The notes: a model not told the origin generated them from the letters alone. A stretch of 64,000 bases of DNA from Reclinomonas americana ATCC 50394 (GCA_048213135.1 PS015054.1:133812-197811), one strand, 5' to 3'; shown: positions 11,580 through 25,143, numbered from the stretch's first letter. Made by a program: numbers and translations.

Positions 11580-14500
11580 TTACCACTCCTCAAATACGGC
11601 ACCCATTTCGTGCATAATGTGCCAGTACTGCGGCGGGAGCAGCCGAATGTCGCGCATTTGCGTTCCGCGGCATTGGAACTGTGCACATGCCAAAATCGCA
11701 CTCAGATCACCAGAAAGAAACACAAAGAGAGCAGAGTTGTTTTCCCTCACATTGAGGCGCGTGGATGATGTCGCATCCGAGTCGTCTTCTCGGCGGTAGC
11801 GCGAGTCGCAGAGACGGCCGTCCTGCAAGCGGAAGATGCAAACACGGTGGTGCCAGCCACTGACCGCCAAGTGCATGCCGTCGGGTGCGAACTGGACGCA
11901 TTCGATGCCACCGGGAGGCCCGGTGAATGAATCGACCAGTGACGTGTCTGCCAGGCGAATCACGTGCATCTCGGACTGGTCGCTGGTGGTCACCACGTAG
12001 TCCGAGAATGGTGATATCGACACACTGCGCAGCGGGGAGGTAACAAACTATCAGTCGCCAGTGGCGTCGTTGCGACGAGCGCCCACGAACGTACCCCGAC
12101 ACGGCACCCAAGTGCCTCTCCAGCGAGCGCGTCCACTGCACGTACTCGTCGCTGGCCGACCACTGCAGCAGGTGCACCGAACCATTCGACATACCCGCCA
12201 CAATATATTTACCGTTGGTCGTCAGCGCCATGTCCGTGAGCTGGTTACCAGTGCCTTTCACATCCAAATCGAAGCGCAGCTGTCCCGACGGCAACGCAAA
12301 CACTCGAATCACGCCATCGAGGCCACCCGTGATGACATGCTGCGAGCCCGGCGGGCACCGAGCCACCGTGACTGTGTGCAACAAAACGACTCGATCAGAA
12401 ATCTCCACCACACACGCGCAAGACAATTCCTCATCAACATGCACACCTGGTGCAGGATGCGACATGCGGCACACCTACGCAGCAACGAAAGAAAGCAAGG
12501 CACTGCGTGAACAATCGAACTTGCGCTCTCCATCAGAAGCGGGCAGTCAATACTCACCGTGCCACCGTCGGCAGCCTTGTACGCCACAGCGAGGCAGTCG
12601 GTGCCACCCGAAATCAGGTACGTGGAGTCGGCCGAGAAGCACATGGTCGACACGATGGCCTCGTGGGCCAAGATGCGCGCCAGTGGCTCCAGCTGTACAA
12701 TGACCGAGTCGCGTGCATCCGAGTCCCGGTTGGCCACTGACGACCGGCGGCCGCCACTGCCAGACGGCGCTGAGCCGACGCTGGAACTCGCCCCGACCGC
12801 CCCGTCGCCCAGCCGGTACTCGAATGACGGTGCCGGCTCCCGCACCACCGAGTACAACAGCACGAGGCGCATGCTGGTGCAGCACGCCGCATACCGCCCG
12901 TCAGGTGACAGAGTGCAACCGTGAAAGGCGTCGTTTTCGTCGATGCGCTGAAGCAGGCGACCATCAGACGCCGAGAACAGTCGCAGACTCTTGTCGGCCG
13001 ACGAGGTCATGATAAAGTGACCGGCTGGGTCCTGTGCAACTCCACTCACGTACGCCGAGTGGCCAATGAGCTCCGGCAGCAAGCCGAGGTCGACCGCGCG
13101 CAAGCACGCTCCCTGCAAGTCAGCTCCCGTGATATCGGCACCTCGCATCACGCAGAAACTCAAGTCGGCACCGATCAGCTTGGTGTCGCGCAACATGGCG
13201 CCGGAGAGGTCGGCTCGAGGGACCTGAATCCCCGACAGATCCAAGCGCGAAAAGTCAAAGCCAGAGTAATTCAGCAGCGTGATCAGGTTGGACCCAAGCG
13301 TGCCCGACGGAACATCCTGCAAGGTGCGTGTGAGTGAGGAGGAAACGTACAAACGCGAGGGTAGAGAATGCGCGCATACACATACACATACCCCACGCTC
13401 GGCACCCACTCGCAGCAGTCGAATCACAAATGTTCTCCAGTCGGTACCGAACGGCACAGTGCGGCTCTTCGACGCCGAGTGCATGTCGATTCGTGACAGC
13501 AACTCGGAAGCCAACCGCAGCACCGGAGGCGACACTTGAGTCAGGCAACGCACACCAATCGAACTGCGTACGGCAAACTGCAAGAATGGGTCGCCGCCGG
13601 AGCCACGCGGGACCTCGAGCACGGATTCAGTCAGCTCCGAGTTGGTCGAACTGGGCGAGCGCGCAGGACCGCCGCCGAGTGCATCGGCAAGCTCCAGCAA
13701 GTGGTGCACGACGGCGCGAGCAGCGAAGAATTCTTGATAGGTGCGGTGGGCGAAACGAATCTGATTGCCCTCCAGCACCATCAGTGGTCGTCGTCCGTGC
13801 AGCAGGCGCACCGACAGCAAGTCGGCGTCCGGAACCTGCATTGCCCCCCGCTGAATTAGCCTCCGCGTATGTGAGAGACATGCGCGCACGCACACACGGA
13901 ACGCACCCGCTGTGAACCACCGTCGGAGACAGTCGCGGTTGCCGAGGCCGAGTACGTGGAACGCTGCAGACTGGCACCGAAAGACGCCTCCGAATCCATG
14001 CCAATCTTGTTCTTCACAAAGTACTCTTGCCACACGTTCCACCGGTCGGGATCCTCAATCGGCGACAATCGGTTCTCGTGACGAATGGTCATCTCAAACG
14101 CCAGCGATTCCTGGCCAAGCAACGGGTGAACATGCATCAGCATGGAAACGGCAGGTGGCCATGCACACATACCGTAAACTGTTCGAGCTCGCTTGGTGGG
14201 TCGGTCATGGAGCGCGCCGGCAACGTCAGCGTACTGCGTCGGAGCTTGGCGTTGAGCGATCGCGGCAACGACGCATACTCGGACTGGGCCCGACACACAA
14301 CGCTGCGGTGAGCAACCACAACCACAGGGCACGAGATCTCATGCGTCGCGCAAGTACCTCAAACCACGAGAGAGTCCAGGCAGACAGCAGATCGCTGGTG
14401 ACTGCAGCCTGGCCATCCAATTCGACGTGCAACCGGATGATCTTGTCTCGACACTGCGTGGCAAGATCCAACACAAACGGCGTGCGGATGAGGTCCATCA

Positions 14501-17500
14501 ACCCCGGAACGCTGGCCGCCTGTGCACACGCGCGCGTATCCATCATCTGTGAGATACGAAGAGAAAGAGAGCTGCACAGCACTGCAATGACCGCAACTGC
14601 TTCCAACAAGCCATTGTCAGGGAACTGCGACAGGTAGCGATGCACTTGTTCGTCGGTGAATGGTGATATCTGATAGCGGAACACCACAGACGGAAGGCCC
14701 AAGCGCAGCAAGTCGCTCGTGTTGGTGCGCTCCCACTGTCGATACGTCGACGTGCGCAGCAACAGGAACGCACACGCATGCGGGACGGTGGCCAGCAGTT
14801 CGGCCAAGCTCGTGCACTCACCCATCTATCAATTATTAAGCAGCAGCGGGTGGAAGCCACGCTCCAACAGCAACACACAAACCTCATCAATGCCGTCGAG
14901 GATGAGGGCGATGCGCGTGTGCCGCGTAAACTCGGCAGGATCCGCAATGCCAGCGTGGTCGAGAATCTCCTCCACGACGCCACTAAAGGTGCCGTCGGCG
15001 CGCCGATACTTTGGCAGATCAATGTACACCGGCAGCATGTGCAGCTGGCCATAGTCGCGCCACAGACGCCGCTCCAACACGTGTCCAAAGAGGGTCTTTC
15101 CGCAACCGGCCTCGCCGAGCACCATGACCAAATTGCCCTTTTTCAGTGGCTCGGTAGAGTACTGATCGTGTTGAATGCCAAAGTGCCACATGACGAAATT
15201 GATGCAGCAGCGCATGAGGTCCTGCGGGAAGCGCTGCGTCGGCGGTGTGTCCATCTCCGTCATCACGAGTGGCACGTATCGTGCAAGTGCATACGACAGC
15301 GTCGACCACCGGCTGACACACTCCTCCCACATGATCTCCAAGTCCACGTCGTCGGGACAAGAGCGCAGCACTGCCGCCGCCAGTAATCTCTCCTCCTGCG
15401 CACAGGAGTGTGTGGTGTGGTGAGATCACCTGCTGCGAGGTGGGTGGGCGACGGCACAAAGATCACACCTCTTCTGCCAGCACGTCGGCTGGCACATCGC
15501 CTCGTACGTCCTCGGCCGGATCCAGTGCGGAGACAACAAACCCAGGAGCGTAGGCGTCGTCACCGAGCTGGTGATTCATGGCCGTGCGAAACAGTTCGCC
15601 ACCCTTCGACCGCGACTTGGAGCCGTACTGACGACGCAGCTTTTCGACGGCCTCCTTCGCTCCATGCGAACACACGGCATCGTGGTGCGACAGCACTTGC
15701 AGACCGCCAATGACCTGCGCGATCAGTCAGTTCCGCGCGGTGCTTTCTGCATCCAACTCAACAAGTCATACCTTGACGCGCGCCGGTCGCTCTCGTCCGA
15801 ATTCCTTGCTGTCCGCAAAGATCTGCACGCACAGCTCGAACAGCGGGTGGTGCACGTATGGGTCGTCAATGTTGGCCACCACATTCAGCATGCCATCGAC
15901 GGCACACGCCAAGAAAAACGGAGTGTTGATGCCACTCCGTGTTTGCTGTGCGTGATACTCGCGAACCAAACCGGCCAGTTCCAGGGCCGACTGGCGAGTC
16001 GAATGATCGTCGCCAAGCATGTGCAAGCCACGAACGAGCTCGCATTGCAGGTAGACTCGTCGCGTGTCCACGTACCAGCGCGACAGCGGCAAGTTGATGT
16101 CGACAGCGGCAGGCTCACCGGTAAACGTAAGATCACGACTCTGCGGCACGCCCATCGTGTTGCCTTCGGCCCGCAAAAAGGCCGTCAACAGCGCCCTCGA
16201 GCGACCAACGGATCGGCGAAGAGCCGATACCGACTGCTGGCTGGAGAGAATGCTCTGTGCAGCGTAGGCGGCCAGCGAACGCACATGCACCGACATGTGC
16301 TTGGCGTCGTCGCGCAGATCGACGAGCAGTCGGTACAATCGATGTGAACGCCACGCTTGCAGCTGCGCCGTGGTGGCTGCCTGCGGACTGCTGCTGCCGC
16401 CGGCATTGGAGGTTGGCATCACTCGCGGACTCGACGAGGGACTCGACGAACTGCCACTGGTGGCTGCGGCGATCGACGACGGCGGTGCATCGAGCAGACC
16501 AGCCGGAATGCCAGTGTCGACCACCACGTCGGCCAAGCGCGCAAGTGCATGCAGCAATGGCATTACTTGCGCACTGTTGCTACGAGCCTCCAGCAACTTG
16601 GTGGTGAGCTGCAACAACAACAACAATAACGCACGTGAGAGGACAACTCACACACGACAGCATGCATGAGCCACCGCACCTGGCGAACGGTTTCGCACAC
16701 CACCTGCGCCAGCTCTTGTGCCAGCTCCTGGTCAATCACGTCGCGCACCATAAAGATCTCCCACGCAGTGACCGCCACGGCCTCGGCCAGTACCACCCTG
16801 TGCCAACGAGTGAGACACACGTGTCACTGACACTGCCATACAGCTCTACGTGAACAAGCGTACCAGCTATTGGCATTGTCGGCCATCCAGCCGCCCTGCA
16901 GGCGCACCAGCACGCGGTCGGAGATCGACGAAGACGGAAGTGCCAGCAGACCCACCGACGGATGCCGGTGACCACTGATGGTGCCGTAGCCGTCTTGTCG
17001 CTGACCACCACCACCAAGGCACGTGGCGATGGCCACCAACAGTGAGGAGAAGACGTGCGTCCGCACCACGGGACATGCGGCCGCCAGCTCCGGCAACTCG
17101 TACAGGAACGCCTTCAGTGGCATGCGAGCCAACAGAGGCGCCACACCGTCGCGAATCAAGTTCACGGCCAGATTGCGCAGCTTCTCCAAGTGCGCCTGAT
17201 CGCACATAAACGTGCCAGACGGCGACTGCTCCTCCACACTCTTCAGACCGGCACTGTAGAGCACATTGGCGCCTCCGTCCAGCATGAACAGCTGCGTGTT
17301 GCGACGCTGGGGAGTCACCGGATCACCGCCACCCGACGACGCAGTGGTTCCACCCGGTGTCGCTGCTGCCGCGGCCGCTGCTGCCGCAACTGCGGCCGCC
17401 ATGGCAGAGCCGTTGCTCCCGCCAATGGTGCCCACGTCGGCCATGAGAGTTCCACGCCGCCGCCGTGCAGACTCACTGGTGCGTCGCTCACTGATGGTTC

Positions 17501-18077
17501 CCGTCGGTGTCATCTGCCCGCTCATGCCCATCGACGACAGCGACGTGGGTGCGGCAGACGTGCTTCGCTTGCGTGGACTCGGCGGACGCATTGGCAACGC
17601 ATGCTGCCGCTCCGCCTCGCGACACTGCACCGTCAACTCGTGCACACGGCGGAATCGCACGCCCACCGGGCACACCGGGTCCGGATCTCCATTCAGCGTC
17701 ACTCCAAACGTCGAGTACGAGACAGGTGGTGGCGACACGGACGACGCCGTGACCGCCACCGCCGCACCGACTGCTGCAGCGCGCGCCGATGCACCCACTG
17801 GTTTCCGAACACTGCCAAAGCCCAGTGCCGGGCGCTGGGATGACGTGCGGTGGCGCCGTCGGCGAGACGACGACGATGCCGACGACGGGGTGCCTGCCAT
17901 CAACCCGCCCGTGTTGGACGACGACGGCGTCTCCACCCCGCCCATCATCATGGCGCCATACGATGCCGAGCTGCTAGTGTCGTCGAAAGATGCATTGCGC
18001 ACAAGCCCGCCACCGCGTCCACCATCGTCGCCCTCACCTCCGCCCAGAGACCGACTGGAGGAGGTGTCGGAGGCCAT
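11580..18077 (-). CDS. Giant NACHT-pentapeptide-WD40 STAND protein
   Basis: One continuous chain of exons, roughly 1,800 residues, from ATG 18077 (MASDTSSSRSLGGG) to the stop at 11580. The N-terminal third is low-complexity, then helical (to about 15770). A helical linker leads to an NTPase: Walker A GEAGCGKT (about 15093-15116) and Walker B ALILDGIDEV (about 14880-14917) with the extra acidic residue of NACHT domains, followed by winged-helix-like text and RFAHRTYQEFFAARAV. Next come pentapeptide repeats (about 13085-13260; units such as RADLSG, GADLSF, GADITG, GADLQG). A C-terminal beta-propeller of about seven WD40-like blades includes SGGTDCLAVAYKAADGG, ITGGLDGVIRVFALPSG and VAGMSNGSVHLLQW. 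STAND proteins act as ligand-triggered switches in immunity or death. The trigger and output here are unknown; no death or TIR effector is seen. Confidence 0.85.
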
Positions 18078-18269
18078 GCGAGCGGGGACGGAAGGCTGCG
18101 GCGAGACAAGAGCACGAGGGAGAGAGCGTGGACATGTCGACGTGAGGCAAACACACATACACAATGCACGCGCGCGCATTCATGTAAACAGTGGACGTCA
18201 AGCACGCACCTCTTGAGACAATGACGGAGTTGCACGGCGCAAACACGGCACCACAAAGAGACAACAAAG
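18078..18269. promoter_or_regulatory. Divergent promoter, NACHT gene / methyltransferase
   Basis: A 192-bp gap between opposed start codons. It has short CA/GT-rich runs and no coding frame that joins either gene. Confidence 0.35.
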
Positions 18270-19369
18270 ATGCCGCGAGCGCTGCATCTGTCACTTCCGA
18301 TGTCTTTCGATCCGCCACTCTCTCTCGGTGGCCTGTACCCGTCGTCCTCCGACGATGAGCGCGAGGAGGGAGGTAGTCATGAGGAGGACGAGCACAACGA
18401 GGCCGCGCAGGGCTACGAAGAGCGTGAACACACACTGGCCGGTCACGTTGCGTGCATCCTGGAGGGAGTCGTGCTCGTAGCAACAGCTCATCGTGTCGCA
18501 GGTGGTGCACATTCGCGAGTTTGCCTGTTGCGTATCGTCGTCGTCATCATCGTCTCTGTGAGTCGTGCATGCGCTCAAGGAATGCACACAGTTCACTCGC
18601 ACAATGCCAACTTTGTGTGGCCGGGCTCGGCACTGCTGGGCGACTTTATCGGTGCCCATCGTGACGATGTGTTTGTGGATGGTGCTCGAGTGCTGGAGCT
18701 CGGTTGCGGCACCGGAATCCTCAGTGTGCTCATGAGAGTTGTGTGACCACGCTCGTGTGTGTCTCTGTGATGCATGTGCGTCTTACACGGAAGGGCGGGT
18801 GTGTGCGCGTAGAAACTCGGTCTGTCGACTGTGGTCTCCAGTGACTTCAACGATGGCGACGAGAGCACGCCGGGATCGATTGCCAGCAACGTGTTGCACA
18901 ATTGCGAGCGCAATGCAGTCGCGCATTGCCACGTGCCTTGTTGCGTGCGATGGTGCGATGCTGGCGCCTGCGGTTCTCCGTTATCATGAGCTCGGTGCAG
19001 ATACGTGGGGCGACGAGCTGCCGGCGGCGCTCTCCGAGCCGTTCGATGTGATTGTGGCCAGCGACATTCTCCTGTGTGCGTCGGCCTCTCTTGCCTCTCC
19101 CACTGCTTCCTTGCTCAAAGCTTCTCTCATCCTCTTGGTATTCTCCAGATGTGAAGTCGTACCCGGCGCTGGCGTGGACCCTGGAGCGTCTGATGCCGGC
19201 ATCGCGGCCGGACATGCGCTTCTTCATGGCCTGGAAGCGGCGTCTGAAGCTGGACAAGGACGAGCGGCCGTTTCTGCAGGTGCTCACCGAGGATCACAGT
19301 TTCGAGTACGAGACGCTGAGCAGTGGACTGTTTGTGATTCGACGGCCGCCGCAAGACGGTGAATCATGA
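18270..19369 (+). CDS. Family-16 (METTL21-type) methyltransferase
   Basis: ATG at 18270 or 18300 opens an acidic N-terminus (LYPSSSDDEREEGGSHEED). The catalytic part reads NANFVWPGSALLGDFIG, motif I GARVLELGCGTGILSVLMR, then after an intron LGLSTVVSSDFNDGD and a split motif VIVASDILY / VKSYPALAWTLERL. That last join (intron about 19073-19150) restores a Tyr codon. The ending FFMAWKRRLKLDKDERPFL resembles a plant/protist group of METTL21-like proteins annotated as putative protein methyltransferases. SAM binding is strongly supported, the substrate is not. The splice between the N-terminal exon and the FVWPG exon could not be fixed in phase. Stop at 19367-19369. Confidence 0.72.
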
Positions 19370-19422
19370 ACTGTTTTTTTGCGCTTGAATTACACTGGTG
19401 TTCTTCCATTAGCCCCCTTCGC

Positions 19423-22338
19423 CTATAATTGAGGGCTGTTCGGTTCGGAGGCCGTCAGCGTCGTCGTGGGGGTTGCGGTGGGTGGCCACACGGGGACTCT
19501 TTGTCTGCAGGCATGGCACATGCACGCGGTCAGCTCTGTGCGAGAGAGGAAGGCGGCGACGAAGGGAAGACGCACTTGGTCACCGGCGGCAAGTCTGGCA
19601 GGCTGACGTCCGACATGGCGCCCCGATATTCGCTGCCTGGCGAATTGGCGGCGGCTAGCAGCTGGTCCTCCCATCGCTGCACCATGGACCAGTTGGACTC
19701 GAATGAGGCACGACCGGTCGGCAACGTGTTGCGCGACAGAGACGCCTGGAATGCTCGCCGGTCTTCGACGAATTGTCGGAAGGGCACCAGTTGGGCCGGA
19801 GTCGGCGCACCAGTCGGTGTGTTGCTTGTCGCCGATGAAGGTGCCGATGTCGACGTGGGCGTGGCGGCGGACACGCCGAGTTGTAATGGCACTGCAGGTT
19901 GCGCTGCTGCTGCTGCTGCTGCTGCTGGTGGACTGGCCACAGCAGGCGCCGCACCAGCGGATGCAGTGACAGCAGCGGCTGCAGCAGCCGCGGCAGCGAA
20001 CAGTTGATTGACCTGCTTTTGTTGTGCGTCCCTGCTCTCCGCCACTGGTTGCGACTAGTACGCGCACGTGTGAGCGCAGGGTCACACACGACAGGATCGA
20101 TTGCAACGCAGACTGACCTCGGCGGCCGCGTTGGAGGAACCGACGGGAGCAAGATGGCGCCGAGACCGCGCCGTCTCGCGATGCCGAGCAAGTGGTGGCG
20201 GCGCCGATGAGGCCTTGTCGAATGTCGCCGGTAGTGACAGCTTGCGAGTTCTGGATGCTGCGCGGTCGGGCAGGCCGTCCATATTGATAGGATTGGCTGC
20301 TGCTGCTGCGTGCGTAGCCGGGGAGGAGGCGACATTCGGGCGAGGTTTTGGCCTGCGGCCCCTGGCATCCGACGGCAGCGGGAGACTCGTGCGCCAACCG
20401 GGCATAGACAGGGGAGCAGAAGCTGGAGGGGGAGCCCAGGCGATGTTCTCCGTCGCCGAGCCGCCACCAGCACCTTGGCCGGATCTGTCGTCTGGTGCCG
20501 TGTATGCGAGCGACGGTTGGGACGACCGCTGAACACTGTTACGTGAACTGATGGTTGTGCCGTTGCCGGAGGCCACGTGCAACTGCACGTCGAGCGACGG
20601 CGGCTGAGGCACAGGCGCAATCCAGAAACCGTCGTGGGGCATCTCTGCCGAGGCCAGACCAAACGCTGCAACTCGGGAGATTTAGTGCTCCCGTTTGTGT
20701 GTCGACCACGGACGTGCATGCACACACTGTGGAGACGCAACTCTTGATCAGCTTGCGCAGCTTGGTGTTGGTGCTGAGCACGGTGCGGTTGGACTCCTTC
20801 AGCGACTCGATCTTGCTGTACAGCATGCGCACGTGTTCCTCCAGCACTTCGTTTTTCGCCTCCACCGCGTTCTTCTCCACCTGTGACGCGTGCAGTCAGT
20901 CGGGCGCATCCGACTCTGTGCACGTGAAGGCAGTGGAACGCAACAACGACATTGTTGAACGCCTCCTCCGATGTTCGCCAGCAATGTTGATACCGGTGGA
21001 GATCCTCGGCCAGCGAGGCCACCACCTTTTGCTGCTCAACTTTCTCCGTGCGCAGCTCAATCAGCTCCAAGCGCGTCTGTTCCAGTTTCCGACGCAGCTC
21101 CTTGATTTCACGCCAGCGCTCGTCCGGTTCTCGGTGCCGACTCGACACTGGTCGCTGCTGCTGTGACGCAGACGATGGTGGCCGTTGTCGTTCTTCGCCG
21201 TTCTCGCTGCTGTCCACTGAGCGACTAATGTCGCGAATTCGCGACGGTGAGCGACGCAGGAGCAGATCACGCGGGCTCAGTGCACTGCTTTCGGCCGCCG
21301 ACGCCGATGGATCCACCGCCACTGCTGTTCCTTGCTTGTCTTCCGTAGCCGTTGACTGCTGCGACTTGCGGCGCCCGGCCAAGACCCGCTGACTGACGCT
21401 GTTAGGGTCGGGCTTCTCCAGTGGATTGGGGTCCATGGGTGATGGTTTTTCGCCTCGAAACTCTGAGCACCAGTGCTCGTAAGACCACAGCGTTGTGCGT
21501 TGGAGAGTGTTGGGAACCAACCTTGCGGACTGAGTACGGAGTCTCTGCGAGCGATGCTGCGGACTACGGCCAGCACCTGTTGGTCGGCATCGGCGTCTGG
21601 CGAAGAGTCTTGCACCTCAGCGTCCTGCTCTCTGGTTGCCGCCAGTTTGGCATTGTCGAGAACGTGAGAGAAACAGTCCTCCTGCGCGGCGGTAGAGCGT
21701 CAGTCTTCGTAACGCTGACCGAATGAAAGCACGCAACAAAATCCATGCCCTCCACCGGCGACGAAATGAGCTTCCGTTGATGGATGAGCTGCGTGTGGCG
21801 ATAGGCGTGTCAGTTGGCGCTCACCAAAAGGGCAGCGGGGAGGCGTAACACAAACCCGTCGATGGGCGACAATTTCGGAGAGAAACTGGGAAGTTGCACG
21901 CATGGCGTACAGTTCTCCACTCGGTGCATTCCACTCCTCCACAATGGCCGCCTGCAACGCAAGCAGGTAGAGGCAAGCACGTGAGTGTCTCACAGTGGTG
22001 AAACACTTGTTTCGCGCACGCAGCGTACTGTACCTCCAGTTCTGCCAGCAGACGGCGCACGGTGACCAGCTTTCCGTCGACACCATCGTCGCGCGCTGTT
22101 GAGTTCCGCCGAGCGAGTGGACTGTGTATCTCGCCCCCACTGCTCGCTAGTTTCTGGGCCAGCGTACTTCCCCGTCGGTGCGAATCTGCAGACGGTGACA
22201 GAGGATCGCCACCTCCGCCCTGCTCATGACACGAAGAAGCGCGTGAGTTGTGGCACCACACACACACACACGGAGGTCCTGGCAACACTCAACTCGGCCC
22301 CCACCGGCACCAATGGTGCCTGTCGGCGACAGCATCAT
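19423..22338 (-). CDS. Unrecognised coiled-coil protein with Ala/Pro/Ser-rich tail
   Basis: Begins MMLSPTGTIGAGGG at 22338. Early exons give GKLVTVRRLLAELE and AAIVEEWNAPSGELYAMR, then a charged Ser-rich stretch. A strong coiled coil (about 21130-20970) reads WREIKELRRKLEQTRLELIE and EQQKVVASLAEDLHRYQ. It continues in the next exon as EEHVRMLYSKIESLKESNR and ends TKLRKLIKSC. The rest (20640-19540) is low complexity, Pro/Ser/Arg then poly-Ala, before a short helical block VPFRQFVEDRRAFQASLS and SNWSMVQRWEDQLL. A final exon ends at 19423, 53 bp from the convergent methyltransferase. I recognise no family. The coiled coil suggests a structural or scaffold role, as inference only. Confidence 0.65.
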
Positions 22339-22611
22339 AAATACGGATTGACGGGGACGGACTGATTTTCACAACTGACTCATTCGGCGGGACGGCAACT
22401 GACACACGAGCGAGAAATTTTGGGTTTGCAAAGGGTCGCACGATTTACTTTTCACCGACAACCACAACACCGACACCATACACAGCAGAGGAAAGCACCA
22501 ATCATCCCCACACGATGCACCGCGCAGGTCAAACGGCGGAACGAGAAGTAACAAACATGTGATGCAAGAGAAGCGGCTGGAGGCGGGGGCGGTCTACGAC
22601 CGAAAGCCGCT

Positions 22612-23841
22612 CTAAGCACGCACACGCCAGACGCGGATGATTCCGTCTGTGTAGCCCGCGAACAAGGTCTCGCCATCCTCATCACCCCAGGCCAGCGAAG
22701 TGCACTGAGGCTTGGTGGCTCTCTTGCCCTCGTACTTGCCATCAAAGTCAGCCTGCAGGCGCTCGACGACGTTCTTGCTCTCGAGGTCCTGCACACACAC
22801 ACACAGAAAAAAAGTGAGAACCGAAACGCAGAGAGACGTATGATTATTATCATCAAAACACGTACCCAGATGACCACAGAGTCGGGGGTGGCGGCGCACA
22901 GCCAGTAGCGGTTCGGGGAGAAGCACATCGAGTTGATGGGGCTGCCAGCCTCCAGCGAGTACAGGTGCTTGCCCTCCTTGAGGTCCCACAGCATGGCAGT
23001 GCCGTCCTTGCCGCCAGACGCGCACAGCGACGAGTCGGGAGACACAGTCACAGTGGACACGAAACCGGTGTGGCCAATCAGGTTGCACATGAGCTTGCAG
23101 TTGTTCAGGCTCCACACCTTGACGCGCTTGTCCCAGCCGCCCGACACGAACACGGGGATGTCGACGTTGGGGGAGAAGCGGACGCAGGAGACCCAGTCCT
23201 TGTGGCCATCGTCCTTGGAGCCCTCACCGCCAATGACGTACTTGCACTGGCCGCGAGTGTTCCACAGGCGGATCGAGTGGTCGCGAGAGCCCGAGATGAT
23301 CTGGCGGTTGTCGGCCGAGAAGGCAACCGACAGCACGTCCTTCTTGTGGCCGTCAAAGTGCTTCTTCTTGAAGTAGGTGGTCGCGCACTCGCCGTTCGAC
23401 AGGTCCCACAGGCGCACAGTCGAATCCCACGAGCCCGACAGCACAAAGGCGCCGTCGAACGACACAGCCACGTCCTCGACGTAGTGGCCGTGGCTGCATA
23501 CACAAACACAACGGGGTGTCAGGGACGACGCCAGCACGTGCATGGAGGACTCGAATTGTGTCGCTTGGCTCACCCGGTGAGGCTCTTCTGCGCCAGGCCG
23601 AACTGGCGGTCCTTGGCCTCAGCGTCCTCCTGGTTGCGTCGGTGCACGCTGTCAATGTCCCACACAATCATGCTGCGGTCTGCACCCCCTTTTTCAGCAA
23701 CCAGGCGGGAGGAGGGGAAGTGAGTAGGGGGAGGAGGGACAAACCGCGCGACGACGACACGAGCATGCCGCCAGCCGACGAGGTGGTGGCCAGGCTGGTC
23801 ACACCAGCGGTGTGGCCCTTGAGGATACCCTCGAACTCCAT
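22612..23841 (-). CDS. RACK1: RACK1, ribosome-associated WD40 scaffold
   Basis: Three to four exons. ATG at 23841 reads [20 protein letters not shown], the next exon [19 protein letters not shown] and the third a long WD40 run. Diagnostic RACK1 blades are present: [109 protein letters not shown] and [20 protein letters not shown], ending [14 protein letters not shown] at 22612. Length and blade order match RACK1, a seven-bladed propeller on the 40S subunit that docks kinases and quality-control factors. The last intron (about 22790-22865) precedes [15 protein letters not shown]. It is the most conserved gene in the window and a useful marker for placing the organism. Confidence 0.97.
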
Positions 23842-24573
23842 GCTGCAGAGGAGGGAGGAAGGGAGGGAGGAGAGAGTCTGTCAGCAGGGCTGCCGACGAT
23901 GCACATGTCCACCACGCAGACCCTCTCTCTCTGTCTCCCGCTCTCTCTCACAGACACACGCACTCTCTGGTGCCTTCTTGTGACATCAGTGACACCGAGA
24001 GGGGAAAGAGGGCAAAGAGTGCAGAAACAGAAAGGGCGCGAGCGCGGCCATGGCACGACAGCAGCAACGCACACCAATCAGCACATCATGACACGCGCGC
24101 ACACAAGACGACAGAAGTACGTGCAGCCAGGTGAGGTCGCCGCACGTGCAAGTCACAGAGAAACGAGTGCGAATGTGAGTGGAAGGGCATACGAGCGGCA
24201 TGGTCGGTCACTATAACCCTCTCTCGTCCATGTGCGAGACACAAGCTGTCATCTTCTCATGCCGCGTCTCTCATCCCGCGTGACTGCATGGTGCGTGACG
24301 CCGAGCAAAAGGAAGGGACGGGGCAGAGCGCAGTGCGACATGCACATGGAGCACATGCGTCTCTCTGTCTCTCGGGGGGAAACTCGTTCCGCAACTGTTC
24401 AAAGTCCATGTTTGGTGCCGGGTTAATGCAGCTGCAAACGCACACACACGAATGAGCATCACGGTGACACGGGAAAAGAGGGCGGCAGCGAGCTCACCGT
24501 GCGAGTCTGCTTGGATGAGTGAGAAGGATGGATTGCCGACCGACGGAACGCGCACGCATATTTTCTCCTTGCA
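23842..24573. other. 732-bp divergent intergenic region, RACK1 / SR gene
   Basis: The longest start-to-start gap here. It holds CT/GA-rich and CA-rich runs (for example 23920-23960). No frame that joins either neighbour and no RNA gene is recognised. It presumably carries two separate promoters and leaders. Confidence 0.5.
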
Positions 24574-25110
24574 ATGGTGCGTATTGATCGGCGTGCCTGT
24601 CCCGCTTTCTCTCTCGCTATGCGTGTGTTTCTCTGTGGGCGCACACGCCCGTGCATTTGTGTGTGTGTGTGGGGGACGTGCAACATGGCGCGTGTCATTT
24701 CGCCGTCGTCTTGTCTCACTGTGTGCTTGCGCGTGCGTCTATGTGCAGGCGGATTCACGCAGCCCTTCCCCTCGCCGCGACGGCGCGCCCAGGTGAACTA
24801 CCAGTCAGCACGAGCGTCTTCTTTCCCTCCACCCTCCCCTCCCCCCGTGTCTGTCGACTCCCCCACGCACGTCCCCGCCTCCACACTTCGTGTTTCCCCC
24901 CACTCCCGGGTGCGGCATAACAAGCTTGCCACGGCACGCTCACCACCACTCTCGTCTGTGTGTCGGCCCGTTCGGAACATGGCGCCATTTCGACCTGGAC
25001 ACTCTCTTCTTTCTTTCTTTCGTTCCCCCTCGCCTCTCTCGCTCTGCAACTCGAGTGTCGCCAGTGTCCGCCCCACCACCACCACCACCTCCTCTCTGCT
25101 CTTTCTTTCA

Positions 25111-25143
<33 letters not shown>

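Noticed and set aside
12309-14042. 577-codon frame starting MERVARVLCEEQ as a separate WD40 gene
   Set aside because: It is the middle of the NACHT-pentapeptide-WD40 chain. Its upstream part reads through introns, and the preceding exons join in phase to the NACHT region.
19655-21520. 621-codon uninterrupted minus frame
   Set aside because: It follows the coiled-coil gene only for its first part (to about 20970), then reads on through an intron and a wrong frame. The true protein switches frame at introns.
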